Assembly: GCA_018898455.1 (NCBI GenBank)
Contig: JAHIJO010000141.1
Location: 1-42,395 of the forward strand
Direction: 5' to 3'
Source: Verrucomicrobiota bacterium
GTDB lineage: Bacteria > Verrucomicrobiota > Kiritimatiellia > JAAZAB01
DNA: 42,395 nucleotides
Each line of letters begins with the position of its first letter. Position 1 is the stretch's first letter. Below are positions 1 through 7,806 of the stretch, piece after piece. Made by a program: the position numbers and the translations under genes. The notes below the pieces were generated by a model that saw only the letters and a list, made by a program, of their open reading frames with translations, was not told the DNA's origin and ran no database searches.

Positions 1-312
1 GGTGCCGTTGTACCGGACCAGGCGCACGTCCATTTGACTCCAAATGTTGGTAGGGGTGGCGTCCACACAGCGATTGGACAGCGTACAATCCAAGGGGATC
101 TCAGCCGCTTGTGTGCCGCTATACACCGTTTGAGTCTGCACGACAATGATAGCATCCGAGCCATACCAGCCGTTGGTGCCGTCCACGAGCGGGGTGCTGT
201 TGGTGTAACTTTCAAAATCGTCGCTGAACGGTACGGAGTTGGTGGTGCCGGTCCACCCTGGCAATACGGCCGAGGCCCAAACGATTCCAATGACTGCCCA
301 TAGTCTATTCAT
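1..312 (-). CDS. Secreted protein, N-terminal part only (runs off the left edge)
   Basis: This gene is absent from the ORF track because its 3' end lies outside the window. On the minus strand an ATG at 312 follows a strong CAGGAGGT ribosome binding site at 317-324. The 104 visible codons start with a signal peptide-like stretch (MNRLWAVIGIVWASAVLPGW). They continue with a Thr/Ser/Asn-rich, beta-sheet-like sequence containing FSDDFESY and NGWYGSD, typical of extracellular jelly-roll or LamG-like domains in PVC bacteria. The product is probably exported. Function cannot be assigned from this fragment. The plus-strand ORF 34..303 is its shadow. Confidence 0.75.
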   Translation of the reverse strand, partial: MNRLWAVIGIVWASAVLPGWTGTTNSVPFSDDFESYTNSTPLVDGTNGWYGSDAIIVVQTQTVYSGTQAAEIPLDCTLSNRCVDATPTNIWSQMDVRLVRYNGT

Positions 313-363
313 CGTTACCTCCTGCCCATAGGACCATAATGATGCACTTCTTATTCAGACAAA

Positions 364-392
364 ATACTATCCGCGGATAAGTGGAAAGTCAA
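364..392 (-). promoter_or_regulatory. Sigma-70-type promoter for the secreted-protein gene
   Basis: On the minus strand TTGACT (387-392) is separated by exactly 17 nt from TAGTAT (364-369), about 50 nt upstream of the ATG at 312. The -35 box matches the consensus at 5 of 6 positions and the -10 box at 4 of 6. Confidence 0.5.
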
Positions 393-405
393 ACATTTAA
401 TACCT

Positions 406-598
406 GAAAATTGCACGGAGGCTGCAATTTTCACCCTCCGGGCCGTCGTACCCCCGCATTAATGCGGGGGTACAAGGGGTTAACCACTTGCGTTGAGCGT
501 ATAACCCATTGGGTTATCCGCCCAACGCGACGTCTTTTCGCCAATGCCTTGTCAGCATTGACGAAAAGTGAATATTGCGCGATTTTCGCGCAATATTC
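406..598. repeat. Cluster of five consecutive inverted repeats in a divergent intergenic region
   Basis: The 417 bp between the divergent genes (312 and 730) hold no convincing gene but five abutting inverted repeats. (1) GAAAATTGCA at 406-415 pairs with 423-432. (2) A perfect 26-bp palindrome spans 448-473, arm GTACCCCCGCATT. (3) A nested hairpin spans 490-528, with outer arms GCGTTGAGCG/CGCCCAACGC and inner ATAACCCA/TGGGTTAT. (4) CTTTTCGCCAATGC at 534-547 pairs with 555-568 with one mismatch. (5) GAATATTGCGCGA at 570-582 pairs perfectly with 586-598. The stems differ in sequence, so this is not a repeat family of one unit. An alternative stem CGGAGG (416-421)/CCTCCG (435-440) overlaps the first hairpin. 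None carries a terminator-like T tract. Confidence 0.8.
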
Positions 599-729
599 AG
601 GTAATAACTGGTCGAGCTACATCCACTAACCCATTACGGGGGTGCCAGGTGTTGACTTTCCCGGCAGGGAGATATACCTTTCCTGACACTTTGTCATGGC
701 GGGTAAAAAGATTAGGAAAGGATAAGATC

Positions 730-2019
730 ATGTTGAAAACAAAACCGACGGCGGGCGATACGCGGTGGTTTGTGCAGGACCGGTTCGGAATGTTCATCCA
801 CTGGGGTCTTTACGCCCTGCCGGCGCGGCATGAGTGGATCAAACATAACGAAGAGATCCCGGAAGAGAAATACGATGTCTATTTCCGGCATTTCGATCCG
901 GATTTGTATAATCCCGATCTCTGGGCACAGGCGGCCGCTGGCGCCGGCATGAAATATTTTGTGATAACCACCAAACACCATGAAGGCTTCTGCCTGTGGG
1001 ACTCGAAGCTGACCGACTATAAAGCGCCCAATACTCCGGCCGGGCGGGATCTCTTGACCCCAATGGTCCATTCTTTCCGCAAACAGAATATGCGCGTGGG
1101 ATTTTATCACTCGTTGATTGACTGGCATCATCCCCATAATGTCATTGATCCGCATATCGGTCCCTATCGTAATCGGGCGGACCGGACGCAGTTGAACAAG
1201 GGGCGCGATCAGGCCAGGTATGCCCGCTATCTGCACGGCCAGGTGCGTGAACTCCTGACCAAGTTCGGTAAAGTGGATATTCTATGGTTCGATTTCAGCT
1301 ATCCCAAACCGGATGGCAGTGGCAAGGGGCGCAAGGATTGGCAAAGCGAAAAACTGTATGCCTTGGTCCGCAAACTGGCCCCGCACATCATCCTTGATGA
1401 CCGGCTTGATCTCGAAGAGGGATGGGATATCAAGACTCCGGAGCAATATCAGCCGCGGGAATGGGTGAGGGTCAACGGTCAGCCCGTGGTCTGGGAAGCC
1501 TGCCAGACGTTTTCGGGATCCTGGGGCTATCATCGCGACGAGTCCAGCTGGAAGAGTATCGATCAATTGGTCCAAATGCTGATCGACACGGTCAGTAAAG
1601 GCGGCAATCTGTTGTTGAACGTCGGGCCGACCGGTCGCGGTGAATTCGACCAGCGGGTACTGGACCGTCTGGCAGGCATGGGCGAATGGATGAAACGGCA
1701 TAGCCGCTCCATCTATGGCTGTACCCAGGCGCCGGATGAGTTCAGCACACCCCGTGATTGCCGGCTGACGTATCATCCCGCTGCGCGCCGGCTTTACGTG
1801 CATGTCTTTGCCTGGCCGTTCCAGCATCTGTATCTGGACGGGTTTGCCGGCAAGGTGGCCTATGCCCAATTGTTGAACGATGCTTCGGAAATCCGCATGA
1901 CCGCGCCGGACAAGCAACAGCCGAAGACGGATTCCAAGGACAAGCACACCTTGGTGCTGAACCTTCCGGTGCAGAAGCCCCACGTGTCCGTTCCCGTCAT
2001 TGAGCTGTTCTTGAAATAG
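730..2019 (+). CDS. Alpha-L-fucosidase, glycoside hydrolase family 29
   Basis: Predicted retaining exo-glycosidase releasing alpha-L-fucose from glycans. The track ORF opens at 568 inside the hairpin cluster. The ATG at 730 (MLKTKPTAGD) is preferred because AGGAAAGGA lies at 715-723 and GH29 homology begins at once with RFGMFIHWGLYALPARHEW. Other family signatures are YFVITTKHHEGFCLWDS, VGFYHSLIDWHHP, VDILWFDFSYP (the WFD aspartate is the expected nucleophile) and GGNLLLNVGPTG. The protein has 429 residues and one catalytic domain plus a short C-terminal beta domain. No signal peptide is visible, so it probably acts in the cytoplasm on imported oligosaccharides. Family assignment is firm; the exact substrate is not known. 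comEC follows 53 nt downstream. Confidence 0.92.
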   Translation: MLKTKPTAGDTRWFVQDRFGMFIHWGLYALPARHEWIKHNEEIPEEKYDVYFRHFDPDLYNPDLWAQAAAGAGMKYFVITTKHHEGFCLWDSKLTDYKAPNTPAGRDLLTPMVHSFRKQNMRVGFYHSLIDWHHPHNVIDPHIGPYRNRADRTQLNKGRDQARYARYLHGQVRELLTKFGKVDILWFDFSYPKPDGSGKGRKDWQSEKLYALVRKLAPHIILDDRLDLEEGWDIKTPEQYQPREWVRVNGQPVVWEACQTFSGSWGYHRDESSWKSIDQLVQMLIDTVSKGGNLLLNVGPTGRGEFDQRVLDRLAGMGEWMKRHSRSIYGCTQAPDEFSTPRDCRLTYHPAARRLYVHVFAWPFQHLYLDGFAGKVAYAQLLNDASEIRMTAPDKQQPKTDSKDKHTLVLNLPVQKPHVSVPVIELFLK

Positions 2020-2072
2020 CCGCAGGACTTTCCGCTTGGTTTTTCGGGCCGGCGGGATACACTGGCCGTGTC

Positions 2073-4562
2073 ATGGATCCGGAGTGTTACCCCCATCTCC
2101 TGCGGCGGCCCTTGGTGGGCTTGGCCCTGGCGTTTATTGCCGGGACTTCAAGTGCCGTGCTGTTCCGGGGGGCGCCGTCGTTTTGGGTGGGCGGGGCGAC
2201 CGCGCTCCTGTTGCTTATCGCTCTGCTTTTCCATATTTGGCATCGGTTCAACCTCCGGCGGCCCGTAACGTCAGTCTTTGATTCTTCGCTTTCGATCTTG
2301 CCCCGGCTGTTTTCAGGTATGGCCACGCTGGTCTTGTATTTTGCCGTGGCCGGTGCGGCTTGGTTTTCTGCTTCCTTGCGCCTGGATGATCCATCTACTC
2401 AAGCGCTTTCCGCCCGGATGACTCGACCGCGCGAAAGCGTGGAACTGGAGGGGATTGTTGCCGATGATCCCGTCAGTCGCCCCGCCTGGAACAACGACCG
2501 CCAGGTTTGGAGCTTTCCGCTCCGGGTGGAATCAATCCGGCAGGTTCTTGCCTGGGAACCGGCGCGGGGCACAGTCCAGGTTATCCTGACGGTTCCTTCA
2601 GAGGACGAACGTCGGCCTCAGTATGGCGATTGCTGGCGCCTGGCCGGCGTGCTCACGGACAACGCCCGCTTCCCGGAAGATGAATTTGCGGCAAATTCCT
2701 CCCGTCCGGTTCTCGACTGGCTCAACCGGCGGTACACGTTTCGGACCGACCCGGATGCCGCGGTGTGCCTGGTCCCTTGCCAAGGTTTGTCCCTGATGGG
2801 AGCCTGCTTCCAATTGCGTCAGCAGTGTGCCGCCCTTCTGGCGCTGGGTATTGGTCATCGCCCTGACGTAGTCGGGCTGTTGCGGGCGATCCTGCTGGGA
2901 TATCGTCAGGAACTTCCGGAGAAACTGCGGAACGATTTCGTCGCAACCGGCACCTACCATATCTTTGCGATTTCCGGTCAGCATGTCGCCATCTTGGCGC
3001 TGTTCATTATCGTGGTGCTGCAATCCTATCGCGTGTCGCGCGTCACCTGGTTCCTGTATGTCGCGCCGATTCTGGTGGTGTTTACGTTGTCAACCGGAAT
3101 GAGTTCCAGTGCCGTTCGCGGTTGTTTAATGGCCCTGTTATGTTTCCTGGGACCGCTGGTCGGGCGTAAACCGGATATTCCTTCGGCCATGGCCTTGGCC
3201 GCGCTGATCATCCTGGCCGTGGATCCGTTCCATCTGTTCGATTATGGATTTCTGCTCTCGTTTGTCGCGGTCAGCGGCCTGATCGTGTTATGCCCGCCAA
3301 TGCTCCGGCGGGTGGCGCCGGCTTTGGAGCCCGATCCGTTCCGCCTCCAGCCGGAGCCAAAGCCTGTTCATTGGAGCCGGCGCGCCTTCCGGGCCGTTGC
3401 CTTCCTGTTCGTCACTTCCCTGGCGGCCTGGCTGGTGACAACGCCGCTGGTCGCGCGCTGGTTCAACCTGGTGTCGCCAGTGGCCTTACTGGCAAACCTG
3501 GTCGTGATTCCCATCACGACCCTCGTGCTTCTGGCCGGTTGTCTGGCGATCCTCTTTGGCTGGGCGGTTCCGGTCCTGGGCGAAATTTTCAACTTCACCA
3601 ACGTGGCGCTGGTCTCGTTCCTGCTGTGGATAACCGATCTGATGGCGCGTATTCCGTACGGCCATGTCTTTGTCCGATCCCCGCCGCTCTGGAGCCTGGC
3701 CGTATGGTATGGAACGCTTGCCATGTGGGTCGGGTGGCGTCAGCGAGCCTGGTGCTGGATTATCGCACCGGTTCTGCTGGCATTGTCGCTGGGCGCGGGT
3801 TTCCTGGGATCAAGGAATGCCGTTGTGCTGGATGTTATCAATTGGGGAGATGGCCCCGTCTGTTTCGTGAATGGCATCGGCGGGGATGACCTTCTGATTA
3901 ATCCCGGATCCCGTTACCACGTTCGCAAAGTCATCCGCCATTTGCGCCGGCAGGGAGTGGATGGTTTAAAAGCCGTTGTCCTGGCCGGCGCCGGCAGTTC
4001 CCGCGCCGGCGGGACCCCGGATATTCTGCAAACCATGGCGGTCGGAGAACTCTGGATTCCGTCCAGCGCCGGGCGATCCGTAACATTGCGGGAAGCGCGT
4101 GAGGCCGCACGTGAGCAAGGTGTGGCTATCCGCAATATGACGAATGGCGCAACGATCAGATTGCGGGGCGGGACGACGTGGTCATTTCTGTTCACGCCGG
4201 CTGACAGCTCAGCCGCCCTGACAGGTAAACCCCTATTGGCCTGGCGACTGCAGAGGGGAGCAAGGTCGGTACTATGTGCGGACAACGTATCCTCTCCGAT
4301 GACCGCCGGGATGAGTGCGTTGGCAAGGAGCTTGATCCCGACCGTACTCATTGAAAATAGGATGGATCCTGATCCCGCGCGGAGTTCCCGGGCGGCATGG
4401 CCGGCAGCCATCAATTCCGAATGGCGCATTATCTGTACGCGCCTCCTTCTTCAGGATGAGCCGCCCGGGACTCCGGCTTCCTCCCATATCATCCGGTTGG
4501 CGCCGGGGCAGGGGGTAAGGATTCATTTGAAGGATACGATCGTTCGGGTGGAGCAATTTTGA
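2073..4562 (+). CDS. comEC: ComEC/Rec2-type DNA uptake channel with a degenerate MBL domain
   Basis: Inner-membrane protein of 829 residues expected to pass single-stranded DNA during natural transformation. An N-terminal pair of membrane segments and a soluble OB-like region (about 1-230) precede the competence domain, recognised by RAILLGYRQELP and FVATGTYHIFAISGQHVAIL and many hydrophobic helices to about residue 590. The last 240 residues align with the metallo-beta-lactamase-like domain. However, LDVGQGD reads LDVINWGDG, the DTG segment reads NPG, and the metal-binding HxHxDH motif is replaced by AGAGSSRAGG. That domain is therefore unlikely to be a metal-dependent nuclease. The ATG at 2073 lacks an obvious ribosome binding site. 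It follows the fucosidase by 53 nt and could be co-transcribed. No comEA or comF is nearby. Confidence 0.88.
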   Translation: MDPECYPHLLRRPLVGLALAFIAGTSSAVLFRGAPSFWVGGATALLLLIALLFHIWHRFNLRRPVTSVFDSSLSILPRLFSGMATLVLYFAVAGAAWFSASLRLDDPSTQALSARMTRPRESVELEGIVADDPVSRPAWNNDRQVWSFPLRVESIRQVLAWEPARGTVQVILTVPSEDERRPQYGDCWRLAGVLTDNARFPEDEFAANSSRPVLDWLNRRYTFRTDPDAAVCLVPCQGLSLMGACFQLRQQCAALLALGIGHRPDVVGLLRAILLGYRQELPEKLRNDFVATGTYHIFAISGQHVAILALFIIVVLQSYRVSRVTWFLYVAPILVVFTLSTGMSSSAVRGCLMALLCFLGPLVGRKPDIPSAMALAALIILAVDPFHLFDYGFLLSFVAVSGLIVLCPPMLRRVAPALEPDPFRLQPEPKPVHWSRRAFRAVAFLFVTSLAAWLVTTPLVARWFNLVSPVALLANLVVIPITTLVLLAGCLAILFGWAVPVLGEIFNFTNVALVSFLLWITDLMARIPYGHVFVRSPPLWSLAVWYGTLAMWVGWRQRAWCWIIAPVLLALSLGAGFLGSRNAVVLDVINWGDGPVCFVNGIGGDDLLINPGSRYHVRKVIRHLRRQGVDGLKAVVLAGAGSSRAGGTPDILQTMAVGELWIPSSAGRSVTLREAREAAREQGVAIRNMTNGATIRLRGGTTWSFLFTPADSSAALTGKPLLAWRLQRGARSVLCADNVSSPMTAGMSALARSLIPTVLIENRMDPDPARSSRAAWPAAINSEWRIICTRLLLQDEPPGTPASSHIIRLAPGQGVRIHLKDTIVRVEQF

Positions 4563-4574
4563 CCTGCATTATGC

Positions 4575-4603
4575 TTGACAACCTGATGTCGGATCATTTT
4601 AAT
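4575..4603 (+). promoter_or_regulatory. Sigma-70-type promoter for the TPR gene
   Basis: TTGACA (4575-4580, full consensus) is separated by 17 nt from TTTAAT (4598-4603, 5 of 6). It lies about 90 nt upstream of the start codon at 4695. Confidence 0.6.
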
Positions 4604-4694
4604 CATTTGCCATACTATTAAAGGAAAATTCATTAAGGGTTGCCGATTTTTTCATTTCGCGCGCGGCTTATGCCGCGTTCAACAAGGGGGTCGT

Positions 4695-6272
4695 ATGACA
4701 AAGCGGTTTGGACTGTGTGTGGTTGGTTTATGGATGATGGCGACGATCGGATTTGGGCAGGCGCCCGCAGACACGCCGCCGCCGGATGATATCGGATTCA
4801 TGGATCCCATGAGCATGAATCCTAATGAGCTCATGACGCGCGTCAACGAAATGCTTCAGCAGGGTAATACGAATTCGGCGATCAACATGCTGATGATCGG
4901 TCATGCCATGAATCTGTCCCGGCAAGCCAGCACGTTTGGCGTGTTGCTGAATAATCTGCTGGCGACCGGCAATCTGCCGGAGGCCGAGCGCATCTACCAG
5001 GAGAACATGGCTCAGCAGGACCGCCTGACGCGTGACTATTTCAATCTCCTCCATACGTATTATGACCGGCAGGGAGATAAGCAGGCCTTGCTGGAATGGA
5101 CCACCAGCCTGCAGGCCCGGGCTATGCCTCAGGATTTTCGCGCCCAGGCGTTTGGGTGGTTGCTCGACGCCAGTCGAAGTCTGGGACCTGTGAGTCGAGT
5201 GACGCAGCTGGTCCCGGTCTGCATCACCAACTTTAATGTGTCGATAAGCTGGGGTCTGTTGAATGGAGCCATTGAGGCCTATAATAAAACCGGTGATCTA
5301 AAGGCAGCGAACAGTGTCTGTGATGCTTTGGAACGCGCCGCGCGCCGGCAACCCGAATTGCGCCTGCTGGTGACTTGTCAGCGTGTGAAGTTGCTCTTTT
5401 CCGCCGGGCGTTGGCCGGAAGCTGAAACCTGTTTTAAGAAGGAAGCGTCGGCGATACCGGACCAGGAATTACTCGATTGTTTTCAGCGCGCGCTGGCGTA
5501 CGTCGGCCAGACCAATCAGTTTGACCTGAAAGATCGCCTGTGTGAATGGGTGTTAAAGAAAGCGAAAAATAAGCCTGCGACATGGCAGGCCGCCGCTCGC
5601 ACCTGGCTGGAAACTGCCCAAGCTCGCAAGGCGATCGCGGATATCCCAGTTCGATTTGATGCGCTGATAAAATTGGGATACGCCGACAATGAACTCACTG
5701 TGTTATTTTATAAGTATTGGCGGGTGATCTTGAAGGACGGCAAGCCGGCCAACTTGACAGCCATGATCAAGATTGGCGAGCGGCTGGCAGCAGCCATGCC
5801 GGACAAACAGGAAAAGGAGTGGTTGGGGATCACTACCTCGGAAGGTTATTTCATGCTGGAAAACTATGAACGGGCGTTAAAACTGATGGAGGATTCGGTT
5901 GCGATTATGGAGCGTCCCGAGCAAGAGATCATCGTCAATAAGATCAAAGCGCACCTGGCGCTCCAAAAAGGTAATAAGCAAGAAGCAATCGAGCGTTTTC
6001 GTATGTTCATGGATTCCGTCAAGGGCTGGACCCGTACGGAAGAGGATCCAATCAGCGGATTGTATATCACCAAGGAAATGTGTCTGGGGTTGAACGCCAG
6101 GCGGATTGGAGATATAATGAGTTCCATGAACGATGCCCAGGGGGCGCAGGCGGCTTTTCAGGAAGCGGATGGTTATTACACCACGGCGCTGAAGGAAGCG
6201 AAGGCAAACTCGCCGGAAGTCGACTATATCAAGACTCGGCAGGCCGAACTGTCCCGGCTGATGAAGAAATAA
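4695..6272 (+). CDS. Secreted tetratricopeptide-repeat protein
   Basis: The ATG at 4695 follows AAGGGGG at 4684-4690. The first 22 residues form a signal peptide (KRFGLCVVGLWMMATIGFG) ending before QAPAD, so the 525-residue product is exported to the periplasm or is surface-associated. The rest is helical and TPR-like, with repeated units such as LLNNLLATGNLPEAERIYQE, GWLLDASRS, LLFSAGRWPEAETCFKKEA, YFMLENYERALKLMEDSV and KGNKQEAIERFRMFMDS. This fold usually acts as a protein-binding scaffold. No enzymatic motif is visible. It has its own promoter and probably forms a single-gene unit; no partner is suggested by the neighbours. Confidence 0.8.
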   Translation: MTKRFGLCVVGLWMMATIGFGQAPADTPPPDDIGFMDPMSMNPNELMTRVNEMLQQGNTNSAINMLMIGHAMNLSRQASTFGVLLNNLLATGNLPEAERIYQENMAQQDRLTRDYFNLLHTYYDRQGDKQALLEWTTSLQARAMPQDFRAQAFGWLLDASRSLGPVSRVTQLVPVCITNFNVSISWGLLNGAIEAYNKTGDLKAANSVCDALERAARRQPELRLLVTCQRVKLLFSAGRWPEAETCFKKEASAIPDQELLDCFQRALAYVGQTNQFDLKDRLCEWVLKKAKNKPATWQAAARTWLETAQARKAIADIPVRFDALIKLGYADNELTVLFYKYWRVILKDGKPANLTAMIKIGERLAAAMPDKQEKEWLGITTSEGYFMLENYERALKLMEDSVAIMERPEQEIIVNKIKAHLALQKGNKQEAIERFRMFMDSVKGWTRTEEDPISGLYITKEMCLGLNARRIGDIMSSMNDAQGAQAAFQEADGYYTTALKEAKANSPEVDYIKTRQAELSRLMKK

Positions 6273-6306
6273 TCATGCATCCCTGACTCTCGGTTCACGG
6301 GGTGCC

Positions 6307-6453
6307 TTGATTTCCAATGCGGAGGGCGTTTGCATCGTTTCCGCCTTGAAGTTCGGGCCTGTTGTCACCACGGTATCCGGCGATGTCTTCAACGACGCTC
6401 AGCCGTCGCTGCCCACTCGCCAGGGAATCGATCGCCTCATTCAGAAAGATTGA
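6307..6453 (+). other. Possible remnant coding segment after the TPR gene
   Basis: An open frame of 48 codons starting TTG reads like genuine protein (for example KFGPVVTTVSGDVFNDAQP) up to a TGA at 6451-6453. It lacks a good start codon and ribosome binding site. It may be the decayed C-terminus of a lost gene. It could also be a chance frame. I do not recognise the family. Confidence 0.2.
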
Positions 6454-6499
6454 CCGGTTTACCACTTCGTGATACGGTTGCGTCCACTTTGTACACCAT

Positions 6500-6573
6500 C
6501 GGGGCGTAGCGCAGACTGGTAGCGCGTTTGCTTGGGGTGCAAAAGGTCATGAGTTCAAATCTCATCGCCCCGA
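6500..6573 (+). tRNA. tRNA-Pro (anticodon GGG)
   Basis: Full cloverleaf. Acceptor CGGGGCG pairs with CGCCCCG (6566-6572). The D arm is GCGC...GCGC. Anticodon stem TTTGC/GCAAA encloses loop TTGGGGT with GGG at 6534-6536. The T arm is ATGAG-TTCAAAT-CTCAT. The C1-G72 pair is typical of bacterial tRNA-Pro. CCA is not encoded (ACCC follows). It marks the left edge of the accessory region. Confidence 0.95.
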
Positions 6574-6584
6574 CCCCTCTTGTT

Positions 6585-6629
6585 AGCAAAAATGCCTTGT
6601 ATTCATTGATGAATATGAGGCTTTTTGCT
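6585..6629 (+). terminator. Hairpin with T tract downstream of tRNA-Pro
   Basis: AGCAAAAATGCCTT pairs with GAGGCTTTTTGCT (one bulge), with an inner ATTCAT/ATGAAT extension. The long stem 12 nt after the tRNA, carrying TTTTT in its 3' arm, fits an intrinsic terminator for the tRNA transcript. Confidence 0.55.
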
Positions 6630-7060
6630 TTCCAGCCCTAAAAGTGCTTCAGGTTGAAACAGGGTGATTTCAGGCGGTCAAAAGCACCCACATACGCACC
6701 CACAAAATTAAAATGACGGTTCAGATGGCGGACGGTCCAGGGTTCAGAAAAGAAAAATAACACCCACAACATTCCTGCCAAGGGCATTTGGAAGAAAAAT
6801 AATCTCTCGGCTGATACCGGCGCTGGTCCCGATCCACCCTGGCAACATGGCCGCCGCGAGCGTCCGCAACCGTTTTCTTTCAACTGGCTTTTCGGGACAT
6901 GCCCTGATACAGTCAAAACCGCTGTGAACGTGCACGCAGGCTTGCCCGCTAGCGGCTTCGCGCAGGTGGGGGGCAGGCCCCTGCAATAGGCTTATTCGCT
7001 ATTCGTAGGACTGACCACTGGTCGCCTGGAAGGCTCATATAGCATGAAAGGCAGAAGACT
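6630..7060. other. 430 bp without a supportable gene at the left edge of the island
   Basis: Minus-strand ORFs 6638..6916 and 6744..6986 have low-complexity, unconvincing proteins and no ribosome binding sites. I see only short inverted repeats: CCGCTAGCGG near 6950 and GACCA-C-TGGTC near 7012. The latter is close enough to the gene at 7061 to be an operator. The stretch may hold debris of the event that placed foreign DNA beside tRNA-Pro, but no integrase motif can be read. Confidence 0.3.
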
Positions 7061-7747
7061 ATGAAACCTGAAAAACGGATCGCAGATTGGGAAGTGTGGG
7101 GTGTAGCCATCGTCGTGTCACTGGCTGCAATCGCCCTTCTTCACTACCGGGGCGTAAACGGGGAAACGGTAGCAGAAACGATACAGAACATCGGCGCGGC
7201 TGTCATTCCGATCCTGGCTGCTTTCGTTGCTGCCCGCCTTGTCATGCGCAATATGAGCCTTGAAGATAAATGCTTGCATGTCGGCGAGGATGCCCTTCGT
7301 CGTCTCCAGGCCAAAAACCCTGGAATGCTCAAGGGGCCAAAAGCAAACCGGGAGAATTACGATCAGGAAAATTCAGGCGATGTGGGCCGATATATCTTTT
7401 TCCAACGAAACAATAATGGGAGAAAGGCCCAATTTATTCCGCTTCTTCCCTTGAAAGGCGGCATTGTTGAGATTCGGGTCCCCAAAATGGCCATGCTCCT
7501 TCTCGGCAGTGAGAGAGAGGGCTTGGAGATGGAGCAGAAGGATCTTCTCGCAAAGGTCCAGGTTTCAGTCAAAACTATGCTTGAACGTAATTATCCTGGT
7601 TCATTCGAAATTCTATCACACAAACATGAAGACATTGCTATCGTTGTGGATTTTGACGAATCACGCCTTAGCCTCAGGAGATTTGGCAAGGCAGTTGAAG
7701 CATGCGCAGATACAGCCTTAAAAACAGTAGTGGACACTTTGCGGTAA
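7061..7747 (+). CDS. Two-TM membrane protein of unknown function
   Basis: 228 residues. Two hydrophobic segments near the N-terminus (about 13-28, VWGVAIVVSLAAIALL, and 43-60, NIGAAVIPILAAFVAARL) are followed by a soluble alpha/beta domain of about 160 residues ending in an amphipathic helix. I do not recognise the family. Only a weak ribosome binding site (GCAGAAG) precedes the ATG. It is first in a plus-strand run of four genes (60 nt to the next), so it may anchor or sense for that unit. It is unlike holins or transporters, and the soluble part has no nuclease or ATPase motif I can see. Confidence 0.6.
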   Translation: MKPEKRIADWEVWGVAIVVSLAAIALLHYRGVNGETVAETIQNIGAAVIPILAAFVAARLVMRNMSLEDKCLHVGEDALRRLQAKNPGMLKGPKANRENYDQENSGDVGRYIFFQRNNNGRKAQFIPLLPLKGGIVEIRVPKMAMLLLGSEREGLEMEQKDLLAKVQVSVKTMLERNYPGSFEILSHKHEDIAIVVDFDESRLSLRRFGKAVEACADTALKTVVDTLR

Positions 7748-7806
7748 GGATTGGAAAAGCATCAAGTCGAAAAAGAGTATGCCATGGCTGTTTGGAGGAC
7801 TGAATT

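Noticed and set aside
406-598. CRISPR array reading of the hairpin cluster
   Set aside because: The stems differ in sequence and there are no equal-length direct repeats with spacers, nor cas genes anywhere in the window.
655-690. Promoter TTGACT...TATACC before the fucosidase gene
   Set aside because: The spacer is only 15 nt and the -10 match is weak, so it was not annotated as a feature.
6545-6573. tRNA-Pro 3' end as an attachment site with a second copy at the island's right edge
   Set aside because: I could not find a matching direct repeat near 25.8-26.1 kb by eye; a computed repeat search over the window would settle it.
6638-6986. Minus-strand ORFs in the gap after tRNA-Pro as an integrase remnant
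   Set aside because: No tyrosine-recombinase residues (R...HxxR...Y) can be read and the protein is low-complexity.
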